The notes: generated by a model not told the origin, from the letters alone. Positions 1 through 9,944 are shown, counted from the stretch's first letter. The stretch: DNA of 64,000 nt from JBGRQB01 sp041725875 (GCA_041725875.1 JBGRQB010000003.1:1-64000), one strand, 5' to 3'. Made by a program: numbers and translations.

Positions 1-300
1 CACATTGCAGATGCGCTTGACACACCAATGATAGCTCTTTTTGGTGCGTCGGCAATTAGTGATTGCGGTCCGATAAATTCTGCAGAACATAAAATTATTA
101 TCAACGAATTTTTCCCTTGTATGCCTTGTCAGGCTCTTCCGAATTCGATTGAAAGAGAAAGATGTCTTAATAATAAATCTGCAAAGTGTATGGAAGCGAT
201 TCAACCGGAACTGGTTTACAAGACTGCAATTCAGCTCGTAAATAAATTTTCCTATAAGGAAATTGCTGCCACGTCAGTTTATACAAAAGCTTGCATATAA
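1..300 (+). CDS. Glycosyltransferase family 9 (heptosyltransferase-like), 3' end only
   Basis: The reading frame is open from the first base of the window and ends at the TAA at 298-300, so only the last 99 residues are present. The fragment begins HIADALDTPMIALFG, which matches the donor-site segment of GT9 enzymes (the ADP-heptose:LPS heptosyltransferase family, where a conserved H/D and a strand ending in LFG precede the C-terminal helix). It is followed by a Cys-rich stretch (CMPC, later C and CM) also common in this family. The expected role is transfer of a heptose or similar sugar to lipopolysaccharide core or another surface glycan at the cytoplasmic membrane. The methyltransferase 83 bp downstream fits a glycan gene group. 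The N-terminal domain is outside the window, so exact substrate cannot be judged. Confidence 0.8.
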   Translation, partial: HIADALDTPMIALFGASAISDCGPINSAEHKIIINEFFPCMPCQALPNSIERERCLNNKSAKCMEAIQPELVYKTAIQLVNKFSYKEIAATSVYTKACI

Positions 301-383
301 GCTGAGTAGGTCAAAATAATTTTCCGTATAACCTGTAATAAAGAAATTTATTCCAATTCGGATTAACTGGAGAAACTGATTAA

Positions 384-1121
384 ATGAATATAATTGAAGA
401 AAAAGTAGTAAAGCTCATTAATGAAAATTCATTGAGCAAAAAAATAAAGATTCTGGAGCTTACTCCGGGAGAAGGAAATTTATCTAGAAAACTATATTCC
501 GACGGATTTACAAATCTCGAAACTCTCGATATTAATCCTGAAAACTTCCAGATAAAAGAAATTAAATGTCATAAAGGAAATCTTAATGATCCTCTTCCAT
601 TTGAAGATGAGACTTACGATTTAGTAATAAGCATAGAAGGTATTGAGCATCTGGAAAAACAATATCAATTTGCAGAAGAACTAAACAGAGTTCTTAAAAA
701 GAACGGACATTTAATTTTAAGCACCCCTAACATTATCAATTTTGCTTCGCGATTAAGATTTCTGTTAACCGGATTTTATTCACTTGCAAGCAGACCAAGC
801 AGCGAGTTTGAAAAGAACTGGGTTATCGAGCATATTTATCCCCTTACCTTCTGGCAACTGAGACATATCCTTCACACAAATGGTTTGTTTATCAAAAAAA
901 TTGATGCCGACAGATACAGAAGATCTTCCCGGTTCTGGAAATTTATGGCTCCTCTTACACGTTTTATTACAAGAAAAACTTTGTTAAAAGAAACTGACGA
1001 AAGACAAAAAAAAGTTAATATGGAAATAACAGATCAGATGTATCAGAATGAATTATTTTCAGGAAGAACTCAGATTGTTTATGCAAGAAAAGAAGAAAGC
1101 GATTATATAAAACAAATATAA
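384..1121 (+). CDS. Class I SAM-dependent methyltransferase
   Basis: A 245-residue protein with a Methyltransf_11-like fold. Motif I is the variant LELTPGEGNLS at about residues 25-35. The acidic end of strand 2 is LDINPEN, motif IV is YDLVISIEGIEHLE at about 80-93, and LKKNGHLILSTPN is the post-motif strand. Residues after about 120 (FASRLRFLLTGFYSL and a basic RYRRSSRFWKF segment) look membrane-associated or acceptor-binding. The TPG in place of the usual GxGxG start is a modest deviation. Methyltransferases of this type next to GT9 enzymes commonly modify glycan or lipid-linked intermediates; that role is inferred from context only. It probably shares a transcript with the upstream glycosyltransferase. 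Confidence 0.8.
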   Translation: MNIIEEKVVKLINENSLSKKIKILELTPGEGNLSRKLYSDGFTNLETLDINPENFQIKEIKCHKGNLNDPLPFEDETYDLVISIEGIEHLEKQYQFAEELNRVLKKNGHLILSTPNIINFASRLRFLLTGFYSLASRPSSEFEKNWVIEHIYPLTFWQLRHILHTNGLFIKKIDADRYRRSSRFWKFMAPLTRFITRKTLLKETDERQKKVNMEITDQMYQNELFSGRTQIVYARKEESDYIKQI

Positions 1122-1162
1122 AACCTGCCTCGTTTAATTGAATGATTGTAGCAAGGATAAAA

Positions 1163-1195
1163 AAAATCCCTCACTATGCAAAAATGAGGGATTTT
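1163..1195 (-). terminator. Rho-independent terminator for the secreted repeat protein
   Basis: An 11-bp perfect stem (AAAATCCCTCA / TGAGGGATTTT) with an 11-nt loop. On the minus strand it is followed by a run of eight T (plus-strand A run at 1158-1165), so it terminates the minus-strand gene at 1229-1717. It may also stop plus-strand transcripts from the methyltransferase, but the plus-strand T run is only four bases. Confidence 0.75.
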
Positions 1196-1228
1196 GATTA
1201 ATAAGCTTATTATTTCAGATTTACAGAT

Positions 1229-1717
1229 TTACAGATTATCTATTACATCTTCAAATAGTTCGTGACTGTCAACTCTGCTTCTGACTCTTGATTTACGGAA
1301 GATTTTGATCAGTTCATCTGCCGCATCAGAAGTAAGGTTATCAGCTTTAAGAACTTCTCTTATGCCTTTTTCTTCGTCAAATCCGTTAGAAGTTCTGGCT
1401 TTTTCAAGAATCTTTTTAATAACTCTAACCTGATGTTTGTTAATATTTTCAGTTCTTAAAACTCTTTTGAAGATATAATTTTCTTCAATATTGTTTTCAT
1501 ATCTTGAGTTTTTAACAAGAGAAATTAAAATTTCCGCCTGATTATCAGTAATTGAATCTACTCTTCTCAGATATTTCAAGACTTTCATTTCATCAAGATT
1601 GTTACCATCATCAGAGTTATCAATAATAGCATCTTTTACTTTTTCAAGGTTTGATTGCGCGTTAATTGCTGTTGTCACAAAAAAGACGCTTAATAAAATC
1701 AAAATCACCTTTTTCAT
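1229..1717 (-). CDS. Secreted small alpha-helical repeat protein, unknown function
   Basis: I place the start at the ATG at 1717, not the first in-frame ATG 69 bp upstream. It has an AGAGGA ribosome site just before it and begins a clean signal peptide (MKKVILILLSVFFVTTAINAQ). The mature part of about 140 residues is charged and helical. It consists of roughly four tandem units of about 37 residues; each has a hydrophobic helix, an SR/TSN/DN turn, a short acidic segment, then a V-L-(R/K) helix and an asparagine/threonine-rich turn. The units can be aligned at residues near 22, 60, 97 and 133. No catalytic motif is visible. The repeat layout resembles short solenoid or HEAT-like proteins, but no family is recognised. 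It is likely exported to the periplasm. Confidence 0.65.
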   Translation of the reverse strand: MKKVILILLSVFFVTTAINAQSNLEKVKDAIIDNSDDGNNLDEMKVLKYLRRVDSITDNQAEILISLVKNSRYENNIEENYIFKRVLRTENINKHQVRVIKKILEKARTSNGFDEEKGIREVLKADNLTSDAADELIKIFRKSRVRSRVDSHELFEDVIDNL

Positions 1718-1805
1718 ATATTCCTCTTCTAAATGTTTAATTCTGTTATGGAGCTTTAGACTTGCATCCATATCAAAAGGTTGCATGCTAATTTAATAAT
1801 TTATT

Positions 1806-4337
1806 TTAATCATTTTTGATGGAATCAACAGGATTTAAATTTAATTTTTTATACGCATTAAAAAGAATTGTTAAATATCCGGCCAAAATTACCGCTGCTG
1901 TTACTAAAATAAAGGGAACAGCCGTTATTGATATTTTATAAGAATAATTTTCCAGCCACAATGCCACCAAATAATATGAAACAGGAACTGCAATTAAATT
2001 GGCTGTAATTATTAATGCAACAAATTCTTTTGAAATCATCTTAAAAATATTCAGAGCAGAAGCACCGAGAACTTTTCTTATTCCAATCTCTTTTGTTTTT
2101 CTTTCCACGGAAAAAATTGTGAGTCCGATTAACCCCATTAATGCCGTGATAATTGTAATGCTGCTAAAATATTTCACAATCTGCTGAAAATTCATTTCCG
2201 CTTTATACATTCTGTCTACATTTTCATCAATAAATGTAAAAATAAAAGGTGTTCCCGGAGCCATTTTATTGTAAATATTTTCTATTTCCGAAACAGTTTT
2301 TGATATTTGTCCCGCTTTTAATTTTACATAAAGAAAAGTTCCTCTTTCACCTTTATCGTGATATAAAATTACAGGCTGAATTCCCTGATGAAGCGGTTTG
2401 TTATGAAAATCTTTTACAATTCCTTCAATTTTAGCTTTATTTTTCCAGTAACTTAAAGATTTTCCAACCGGGTTTTCTAGACCAATTTTTTTCACCGCGG
2501 TTTCATTTAAAATTATATTGTTTCCGTTATGAGCAAATTTGAAATTACTCCCTTCAGATAATTCCATTCCCATTAAATCAAAATAATTTTGATCAACTCC
2601 CATTACCAGAAAAATTACAGATCTTTTTTCTGTTAATCCTTCCCAATTGGTTATGGTAGTGAAATTGCCCATATTTACAGGGAGCTGACTCGCAACAGAG
2701 AGTTTTTCAACTTTGGAAAGATTTTTTATCTTATCTTTAAATCCAGTTAATTGTCTTCCCAGTTTGTGAGTCTGCACACACAAAATTTGTTCTTTATCAA
2801 AACCAAGCTTTTTATTTTTTATAAAACTGACCTGTTCATTTACAAACAACGTAAACGTAATTAAAACAATAGCTGCCGTAAACTGAACAAGGATTAGAAT
2901 TCTTCTTGTTTTTGAATTCCCTGTTCCGTTTAATCTGTTTGCATTCAAGTTTCTGAACGGATTAAACTTTGAAATATAAAACGCCGGATAAAATCCTGAG
3001 CAAATTGATGTAACCATAAAAATGATAAACAAACCAATCAAAGTCTTTCTATTTGCCAAATCTGACAACAGAAGATTTTTACCGGAAAGAGAGTTAAAAA
3101 TATCCAAAGTAAATACAACCAGAATTAACGTAAACACAAAACTGATTAAAGTTGTGAGAAATGATTCAGCAAACAACTGCTTTACAAGATCGTTTTTATC
3201 AGCGCCAACTACTTTTCTTATCCCGACTTCCTTCTCTCTCTGAGTTGATCTTGCAGTGGAAAGATTTATATAATTAATAGCTCCGACGATAAGAATTACA
3301 AGTCCGATAGCAGCAAAAAAGTATATGTTGTTAATATTACCTTTTCCATAAACCGTATAGAGATGAATATCTTTTACCGGACGCAAATAAAGTTTGGCAT
3401 CTGATTGTTTAAATTTATCAAGATAATTTTCAAGTCGGACCGAAAAATCTGCTACACGATTCTGATCATAAATTTTTACATAATTGTAATAATCATACTT
3501 TCCCCAATCGTTAGATGGCTTAAGCAATGACAATGGAATGAGATAATCTATTTCGAGATGAGAATTTGCTGGAATATCTTTAAACACCCCGGTTACAAGT
3601 AAATTTTGGTTATTATTAAGAATTACTCTTTTTCCAACCGGATCAGTATCTCCAAAATGTTTTTTAGCAGCTTTTTCAGATAAAACAATCGATTCCTTAT
3701 TTTTCAACGCTTCTGATATTTCTCCTTTTATCAGATTAATATCAAAAATTTTCGAAATCTCGGGTGTAGTATAAAAACATTTTCTGGTCTGAAAAACATC
3801 TTCGCCAGCTTTCAGGAAAACTCTGTAACCTCTGTGAAGAGTTACAAAATCTGTTACATCTTCAAAATCATTTTGCAATTGCTCACCAAGCATTTGTGGT
3901 GTTGCCTTCCAGATATGGTTTTCATTTCCATATTTAAAATTTGTTTCAATAGTATAAATCGATTCGATATTTTTATGAAATTTATCATAACTCATTTCGT
4001 CATTTATCCACAGCCAAATGAATACTGCTGCCAGCAGACTTAAAGACAATCCGGTAATATTAATTGCAGAAAAAATTTTCTGTCGCCATAAATGTCTGAA
4101 CGACAATTTTAAGTTTTTCAAAAACATTGTACTCCCCCATTGAATTGATGATTTCAAAAAACCGGGAATGTTAACCAAAACCGTATAATAACACCACAGA
4201 TAAGCAAACAACAACCCCTGTTTTTCCCGTTTTGAATTGTATATATCCTCAATATCGCCTGACAAATACTCTCTCATATCATCAGGCAATATTAAATTCA
4301 ATATTATTTTTGCAATCTTTGGCATATTGTTATTCAT
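1806..4337 (-). CDS. Orphan FtsX/MacB-type permease with N-terminal prefix domain (second of a pair)
   Basis: An 843-residue duplicated permease. Residues 1-75 form the prefix region with the LSGDIEDIYN motif. A first half starts with a transmembrane helix (about 92-112), has a large extracytoplasmic MacB-like domain (113-335) and three helices (335-450) with the coupling segment EVGIRKVVGA near 369. A second half repeats this: helix near 478-500, periplasmic domain, and three C-terminal helices after EIGIRKVLGA near 750. The architecture matches the orphan duplicated permeases best known from Acidobacteria (ADOP), which lack a fused or adjacent ATPase. The start overlaps the stop of the upstream permease by 8 bp, so translation is probably coupled. 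No ATP-binding subunit is encoded nearby. Exported substrate unknown; efflux of peptides, lipids or antibiotics is the family-level expectation. Confidence 0.85.
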   Translation of the reverse strand: MNNNMPKIAKIILNLILPDDMREYLSGDIEDIYNSKREKQGLLFAYLWCYYTVLVNIPGFLKSSIQWGSTMFLKNLKLSFRHLWRQKIFSAINITGLSLSLLAAVFIWLWINDEMSYDKFHKNIESIYTIETNFKYGNENHIWKATPQMLGEQLQNDFEDVTDFVTLHRGYRVFLKAGEDVFQTRKCFYTTPEISKIFDINLIKGEISEALKNKESIVLSEKAAKKHFGDTDPVGKRVILNNNQNLLVTGVFKDIPANSHLEIDYLIPLSLLKPSNDWGKYDYYNYVKIYDQNRVADFSVRLENYLDKFKQSDAKLYLRPVKDIHLYTVYGKGNINNIYFFAAIGLVILIVGAINYINLSTARSTQREKEVGIRKVVGADKNDLVKQLFAESFLTTLISFVFTLILVVFTLDIFNSLSGKNLLLSDLANRKTLIGLFIIFMVTSICSGFYPAFYISKFNPFRNLNANRLNGTGNSKTRRILILVQFTAAIVLITFTLFVNEQVSFIKNKKLGFDKEQILCVQTHKLGRQLTGFKDKIKNLSKVEKLSVASQLPVNMGNFTTITNWEGLTEKRSVIFLVMGVDQNYFDLMGMELSEGSNFKFAHNGNNIILNETAVKKIGLENPVGKSLSYWKNKAKIEGIVKDFHNKPLHQGIQPVILYHDKGERGTFLYVKLKAGQISKTVSEIENIYNKMAPGTPFIFTFIDENVDRMYKAEMNFQQIVKYFSSITIITALMGLIGLTIFSVERKTKEIGIRKVLGASALNIFKMISKEFVALIITANLIAVPVSYYLVALWLENYSYKISITAVPFILVTAAVILAGYLTILFNAYKKLNLNPVDSIKND

Positions 4338-6933
4338 ACTTTATTGAGTCAATCGGGTTTGAAAAAGCTGCTTTTAACGAATGATAGCCGACCGTAATTG
4401 TTGCTATTAAAAAAGCAATTATTCCGGAATAAATAAACACATCCGCTGTAACATCTATTCTGTAAGGAAAGCCGTTCAGATACATTTCACCAATGTAATA
4501 AGACACAGGAACAGCTATAAAAATTGCAATCAGAACAAGAACTGCAAAATCTTTTACAAGTAATAATGTAATTTCCAATTCAGAACTGCCTAATACTTTT
4601 CTTATCCCGACTTCTTTTTTTCTTTTCATTGTGGCAAATGCAGATAAGCCAAATAATCCCAGACAACCAATTATTACGGCCAGAACAGAAAATACATTTA
4701 TTACGCGTCCCAGTTTCTCCTGATCCTTATAAAGAGAGTTCAGGTGATCATCCAGAAATACCGGGTTAAAACTATCTTCTGATGAAAATTTGATGAAATG
4801 TTTTTTAATTGCAGCAAGCGCCTCTTCTGTTTGTCCGCCCGCAATTTTTATATTTATAAATTTTCTGGTGAAAGTTTCTTTAAGGTAATATTTTACTACA
4901 AGTGGTTCAATGTTGTTTTCGAGCGACTGGAAATTAAAATCTTTCATCACACCGATAATTTTACCCGTCAGTCCGGTTCCAATTTGAATTGGTTTTCCAA
5001 TCGGATCGTCGTAACCAAGTATTTTTACTGCTTTTTCATTTACAAGAAATCCTTCCTCTTTATCAGTAGGATAATCCAGCGATAATTCTCGTCCTTTTAA
5101 AATCTTTAGATTAAGCGTCTCAACATAGTTTTCATCAGCAAACATAACCGTACAGGAATATTTATTGCTTTTGTTATCTGACATTGACCAGCCGCTGAAA
5201 ACACTTCCCATCATTCTTGAACTTACGGAAGCATTTAATATAGTTTTCTCTCCCATTAGCTGAGTTTTGAGAGTCTCGCACTGTTTTTTGATTTCATAGT
5301 TATTAAGCGGAAGTACAACAACATTTTCTTTTTTGAATCCAACATCTTTAAATTTCAAATAATGTAATTGTCGGGATAAAATAAATGTTGTGATAATTAA
5401 AACCACTGAAGTTACAAATTGAAATACAACCAGAGCTTTTCTGAAGTTTGAAGAAGCTTTTCCTTTTGTAATTTCTCCTCTCAATATTTTTACAGGTTGA
5501 AAAGCGGATAAATAGAGAGAAGGATAAACTCCTGCTGTTAAGCCGGTGAAAACAGAAACCGAAATAAGAATCAGAATAAATTTCAGGTTAAAAATATCTG
5601 AATAGATAAAATGCTTTCCGGAAAGATCATTAAAGAACGACAATAAAAAAGGAATTGCCACTATTGCAATTGCAAAGGAGATAAATGCAACAATTACAGA
5701 ATCTCCCATTAACTGTTTAATAATATCACCTCTGTTTCCGCCGTTAACTTTTCTTATTCCTATCTCTTTTGCTTTTTGAATTGAGGATGAGGTAGTAAGA
5801 TTTGTAAAATTAATTCCGGCCATCAAAAGTATAAATCCCGCAACTCCCCCCATGATGTACAGGTGTTTTATACTCCCTTTTTCGCCGTTATTATATGAAG
5901 TTTTTGAATAAAGATAGATATCAGCTACTTTTTCTATGAATGGATTTATTGTAAAATATTCCGGTTGTTCGCCATATTTTTTGAAATGATCTTTAATTTT
6001 TAACCCAAAAGATTCTACATCGGCATTTTCACGAAACTTAAAATAATGAAGAAAATTACTGCCAATCATATCACTTAGTCTTTCTCTGCCTGCTTCAGTT
6101 TTTTCTGTAGTTGACATTGAAATTAACGCAGAGAATTTCAGACTCGAATTTTTTGGAACATCTCTCATTACTCCTGTAATTTTATAGCCACTTTCATCAT
6201 CAACCTGAACAACTTTGTTCAGCGCATTTTCGGTTCCGAAAAGTTTTTTTGCAAGTGTTGAAGAAATAACCAGCGAATTAGGATCGCGCAGAGCAGTTTC
6301 AGGATCTCCGCTTATTAAATCATAAGAGAGAACCTTAAAAAAGTCTTTTGTGGAGTAATACACATTTTCGGAAAATCTTTTTTCCTGCCAGATAACAGGC
6401 TGTTCAAATCTCACCGACATTAAAACACTTTCTTCAATTTCAGGAAAATCTTTTTTCAGATATTTTGCCCATCCCGGAGGAGTAAGAGCAATAAAGTCAT
6501 CTTGTCCGTTAACAACTAAATTATTGGAAAGTTTATACAATCTTTCCGAATCTTTGAAAAATTTATCGTAACTCAACTCACTGATCATAAACAGCAGAAT
6601 TAATCCAAATGCTGTTAAACCAATTGCGAGTCCGCCAATATTAATTGCTGAAAACAGTTTATTTCGTGCCAGATTTCTTAAAGTTACCTTTAGATAGTTT
6701 TTGTACATTACAATCCCCCATTGTAGTGAAGTAAAGATAAACCGGGGTGCATTAGCAATTATCTGAAACCAGTACCAGAAAAAAGCATAACTCCTTCCGT
6801 TATCTTCACGTTTTTGATTATATATTGATTCAAAATCTCCCAGCAGATATTCTTTTGCATCTTGCGGAAGAATCAACTCCATTAATTTTGCGGCTAAAAA
6901 GGGTGGTTTATATTTTGATTTGCTATTAAACAT
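4330..6933 (-). CDS. Orphan FtsX/MacB-type permease with N-terminal prefix domain (first of a pair)
   Basis: The ATG at 6933 is preferred over the GTG at 6939 because it lies six bases after GGAAAGG; the protein is 867 residues. The N-terminus carries the prefix motif ILPQDAKEYLLGDFESIYN, followed by two copies of the MacB periplasmic domain plus FtsX permease block. The coupling segments KEIGIRKVNGG (first half) and KEVGIRKVLGS (second half) are visible. The reading frame overlaps the PadR regulator upstream and the second permease downstream by 8 bp each, making a tight three-gene operon. The two permeases of this operon may form a heterodimer, which is an inference from pairing. No ATPase is present in the operon. 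Confidence 0.85.
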   Translation of the reverse strand: MFNSKSKYKPPFLAAKLMELILPQDAKEYLLGDFESIYNQKREDNGRSYAFFWYWFQIIANAPRFIFTSLQWGIVMYKNYLKVTLRNLARNKLFSAINIGGLAIGLTAFGLILLFMISELSYDKFFKDSERLYKLSNNLVVNGQDDFIALTPPGWAKYLKKDFPEIEESVLMSVRFEQPVIWQEKRFSENVYYSTKDFFKVLSYDLISGDPETALRDPNSLVISSTLAKKLFGTENALNKVVQVDDESGYKITGVMRDVPKNSSLKFSALISMSTTEKTEAGRERLSDMIGSNFLHYFKFRENADVESFGLKIKDHFKKYGEQPEYFTINPFIEKVADIYLYSKTSYNNGEKGSIKHLYIMGGVAGFILLMAGINFTNLTTSSSIQKAKEIGIRKVNGGNRGDIIKQLMGDSVIVAFISFAIAIVAIPFLLSFFNDLSGKHFIYSDIFNLKFILILISVSVFTGLTAGVYPSLYLSAFQPVKILRGEITKGKASSNFRKALVVFQFVTSVVLIITTFILSRQLHYLKFKDVGFKKENVVVLPLNNYEIKKQCETLKTQLMGEKTILNASVSSRMMGSVFSGWSMSDNKSNKYSCTVMFADENYVETLNLKILKGRELSLDYPTDKEEGFLVNEKAVKILGYDDPIGKPIQIGTGLTGKIIGVMKDFNFQSLENNIEPLVVKYYLKETFTRKFINIKIAGGQTEEALAAIKKHFIKFSSEDSFNPVFLDDHLNSLYKDQEKLGRVINVFSVLAVIIGCLGLFGLSAFATMKRKKEVGIRKVLGSSELEITLLLVKDFAVLVLIAIFIAVPVSYYIGEMYLNGFPYRIDVTADVFIYSGIIAFLIATITVGYHSLKAAFSNPIDSIKYE

Positions 6934-7234
6934 TAACACCTTTCCATAAAGCTTCTGTAACAGCTTTTAATTCAGCAAGCGCTTCTTTACCTTTTTTAGT
7001 GAATTCGTAAAACTTTACAGCTTTTCCGCCTCTTTTAAATGTGGGCGCTCCTGTTCCCGATTTCAGATACCCTGATTTTTCCAGCCTGTCAAGAACCGCG
7101 TGGATTGTGCTTATCTGCATCGGACTGTTAGCTTGTTCAAGCAGATACTCCCGCACTTCCACCAGACTCGATTTTCCTTCCTGATGATAGATTGCCAGAA
7201 GTACCATTTCTTCTTTTCTTGTTAGTAATTTCAT
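6926..7234 (-). CDS. PadR-family transcriptional regulator of the permease pair
   Basis: A 102-residue winged-helix protein. It opens LLTRKEEMVLLAIYHQEGKSS, then an H-T-H with IHAVLDRLEKSGYL as recognition and wing entry, and a wing with FKRGGKAVKFYEFTKKGKEAL, all typical of PadR. The C-terminal helix is short, as in the short PadR subgroup. It is the first gene of an operon with two orphan permeases (8-bp overlap with the next gene). PadR proteins generally repress their own operon and release DNA on binding a small hydrophobic compound. Two short palindromes at 7249-7261 and 7287-7299 upstream are candidate operators. Confidence 0.85.
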   Translation of the reverse strand: MKLLTRKEEMVLLAIYHQEGKSSLVEVREYLLEQANSPMQISTIHAVLDRLEKSGYLKSGTGAPTFKRGGKAVKFYEFTKKGKEALAELKAVTEALWKGVNV

Positions 7235-7248
7235 AAGATCTTATTTCT

Positions 7249-7299
7249 TCCATTTTTTGGATTTAAAAACTTAGACGCAAATATCTTCCAAAAGTTGGA
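7249..7299 (-). promoter_or_regulatory. Candidate PadR operators (two TCCA/TGGA palindromes)
   Basis: Two short inverted repeats, TCCA-N5-TGGA at 7249-7261 and TCCAA-AAG-TTGGA at 7287-7299, lie 15-65 bp upstream of the padR start. This is the same relative position as the palindromes upstream of the two other PadR genes in the window. The arms are short, so this is the weakest of the three. Confidence 0.35.
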
Positions 7300-7320
7300 T
7301 AAAATCAATATGAAATTATA

Positions 7321-7344
7321 AAAAAAAGACCGGCTGTGCCGGTC
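7321..7344 (-). terminator. Rho-independent terminator after the single permease
   Basis: Stem GACCGGC/GCCGGTC (7328-7334 and 7338-7344) with a 3-nt loop, followed on the minus strand by seven T. It lies just after the stop of the permease at 7353 and separates that module from the next PadR operon. Confidence 0.85.
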
Positions 7345-7352
7345 TGAAACTT

Positions 7353-9944
7353 TTAAGATTCAACTCTGAGTGATTTTACCGGATTGCTTGCTGCAGCTTT
7401 CCCGGCCTGGGTAAAGACTGTAAACATTGCAACAAAAAATGTAACAGTTCCTGCCAAAAGAAAGGTTTCTGCGGATAAACTTATTCTGAAAGCAAAGATA
7501 TTCAGCAGTTCATCCATAAAGATATAAGCAAAGGGCCAGGCAAAAATATTGGAAATTAAAATCCATTTGCCAAATTCTTTTGAGAGAATAAAAATAATTT
7601 GAGATGAATTTGCTCCCAGAACTTTTCTGATGCCTATCTCTTTAATTCTCTGTTCAATTGAAAATGCCGAGAGTCCGAGCAGACCCAGACAGGCAACAAA
7701 AATTGCAAAAAATACTGCAAGAGTAAAAATCTGCTTCAAAATACTTTCAAGAATATATCGGCGTTGTAAAACATCATCGAGAAAATTATAAACAAACGGG
7801 AATCCAGGTTCATAAATCATCCATTTATTTTTAAGGAAATTAATTGTTGCCTCTGTATCTTCCGAAGCAATTTTAATTGCAATTCTGTTTTTTCCATTTT
7901 CTTTAAAGCGCATCACAAAAGGTTTTAACGGTTCATGCAGGGATTCGAAATGGAAATTCTCAACAACTCCAATGATTTTTCCTTGCACACCGCCATACTT
8001 TACACTTTTCCCGACAGCAGCATCCGGAGAAATCCACCCTAATTTTTCCACAGCAATTCGGTTAAGAATAAACGCCTCGTTATAATCTGATTTTATATCT
8101 TTTGAAAAATTTCTTCCCGCTGCAACATTAATTCCAAAGGTGCTGAGATAATCTGAATCAACATCAAGATAAGCCACTCTGAAATCCACATCGGAAAATT
8201 TATCTTTGTCGTAAATCTGCAGACCTGAATCATCATCTAAATAACCGGAAGGAACACGCTTTGCAATCGTTACACTTTTAACATTTTTATTTCTTAAAAG
8301 CTCTGTCTTAACCTGCGTAATATGCTCGCTGATATATTTATTTGAGTTGATCAAAAGGATATTTTCTTTATTGTACCCCAGATTTTTATTACTGATAAAC
8401 TCCATCTGATTTTGCAGAATACCCACGCAAATAATTAAAAATATTGCCAGACTGAATTGAAAAATCACCAGCGCTGTTCTGATAGAAAATTTTCTTTTTT
8501 TCCCTGAACCAATTTTATTCAAAACACTGATTGGGTTAAATCTGGAAAGATAAATTGCCGGATAAAATCCTGTGATAATTCCGGTAAAAACTCCAAAACC
8601 AATTGCAATTAAAAGAAATTTCAAATTAATTATTGAGGTCGGACTAATTTCCGATCTGAACAAATTATTAAATGAAGGCAGCACAATTAAAATCAGCAGT
8701 AGGGAAACTGTCAGAGAAATCATTGTCAAAATTACAGATTCACCCAAAAACTGCTTTATCAGTTCTTTTCTCAAAGCTCCAATAGATTTTCTTATACTCA
8801 CTTCTTTCGATCTGGTAACGGAGCGAGCCGTACTCAGGTTCATAAAATTGAGACAGGCAATTAAGAGGATAAAAATTGCAAGTGTGCTGGTAATGTAAAT
8901 TCTGCTTTTGTCGCCGTCAAGATGAATATCTAAAATATTTTGCAGAATTAGTCTGTTGTTTTTTATTCCGTTTTCAGGAAATCTGTCATTAATTATTTTA
9001 TCCAGTTTGGTTTGAAGCAAATTCAAATCTGTATTTGGATAAAGTAAAAGATAGGTTTTAAAATTATTATTGCTCCATCTTTCCAATACTTCTTTCCCAA
9101 ACATTGATTCATAACTTGAAAATGAAATTAGAAATTCCGGCTGAAAATGAGACGTAAACGGAAGAGATTCTATCACCCCGGTTATCCTGAAATTCACATT
9201 TTCTCCGTAGGTTTTCATAATCAGAGTTTCACCTACCGAATTAACAGAACCAAAGTATTTTTCCGCAATCTTTTCAGTTATAATAATACTGTAAGGTTCT
9301 TTCAAAGCGTTTGTCAAATCGCCTGATAAAGAATTGAAATCCAGAATATCAAAAATTTCCTGTTCTGCAAAATAGACTCTGCCTTCCTTAAAATTCTTCT
9401 TCCCGTTGCCGAAAACAGACCCGTAATGTCTTATTCTGGCAATTTTTTCAGTTTCCGGAATTTCGTCTCTGACTTTTGGAGCAATAGCCGGTGCAACATT
9501 TCTTAAATGCAGACTGCGAACTCCGTTACCATTATAATAATCGCGATTAAGAACATAAATGTTTTCTGCTTTTTTGTTGAACTTATCAAAACTAAGCTGT
9601 TCATTTACCCACAATAAAATAAGAATTGTACACATCAACCCGATTGACAATCCCAGAATATTGATAAATGAAAATCCTTTATGTTTTTTGATATTTCTGA
9701 AAGCTATCTTTAAGTAATTTCCAAACATAACAATCCCCCAATTAGTTTTGTTTGATATAAAAGGAATTAATGAATTAAGCACCTCTTTTCTGTACCATTT
9801 ATCAGCTACTTTTTTCCCGGATTTATCAACAATAAGATTATAATCCTCTTCATAATCACCTAAAACAAAACTTTCCTGATTGGAAGCCGTGATTTTTTTT
9901 AAGATAAATTCATGCAGTTTTGGAGGTCTAACTCTCTTTTTCAT
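7353..9944 (-). CDS. Orphan FtsX/MacB-type permease with N-terminal prefix domain
   Basis: An 863-residue duplicated permease of the same build as the pair at 1806-6933. The prefix domain has FVLGDYEEDYN near residue 27. After the linker MFGNYLKIAFRNIKKHKGFSF comes transmembrane helix 1. Coupling segments are KEVSIRKSIGA in the first FtsX block and KEIGIRKVLGA in the second. The start has a weak AGAGAAAA ribosome site. It lies 35 bp downstream of its own PadR gene and has its own terminator. The protein differs clearly from the two neighbours, so this is an old paralogue rather than a recent tandem copy. No cognate ATPase is adjacent; substrate unknown. Confidence 0.85.
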   Translation of the reverse strand: MKKRVRPPKLHEFILKKITASNQESFVLGDYEEDYNLIVDKSGKKVADKWYRKEVLNSLIPFISNKTNWGIVMFGNYLKIAFRNIKKHKGFSFINILGLSIGLMCTILILLWVNEQLSFDKFNKKAENIYVLNRDYYNGNGVRSLHLRNVAPAIAPKVRDEIPETEKIARIRHYGSVFGNGKKNFKEGRVYFAEQEIFDILDFNSLSGDLTNALKEPYSIIITEKIAEKYFGSVNSVGETLIMKTYGENVNFRITGVIESLPFTSHFQPEFLISFSSYESMFGKEVLERWSNNNFKTYLLLYPNTDLNLLQTKLDKIINDRFPENGIKNNRLILQNILDIHLDGDKSRIYITSTLAIFILLIACLNFMNLSTARSVTRSKEVSIRKSIGALRKELIKQFLGESVILTMISLTVSLLLILIVLPSFNNLFRSEISPTSIINLKFLLIAIGFGVFTGIITGFYPAIYLSRFNPISVLNKIGSGKKRKFSIRTALVIFQFSLAIFLIICVGILQNQMEFISNKNLGYNKENILLINSNKYISEHITQVKTELLRNKNVKSVTIAKRVPSGYLDDDSGLQIYDKDKFSDVDFRVAYLDVDSDYLSTFGINVAAGRNFSKDIKSDYNEAFILNRIAVEKLGWISPDAAVGKSVKYGGVQGKIIGVVENFHFESLHEPLKPFVMRFKENGKNRIAIKIASEDTEATINFLKNKWMIYEPGFPFVYNFLDDVLQRRYILESILKQIFTLAVFFAIFVACLGLLGLSAFSIEQRIKEIGIRKVLGANSSQIIFILSKEFGKWILISNIFAWPFAYIFMDELLNIFAFRISLSAETFLLAGTVTFFVAMFTVFTQAGKAAASNPVKSLRVES

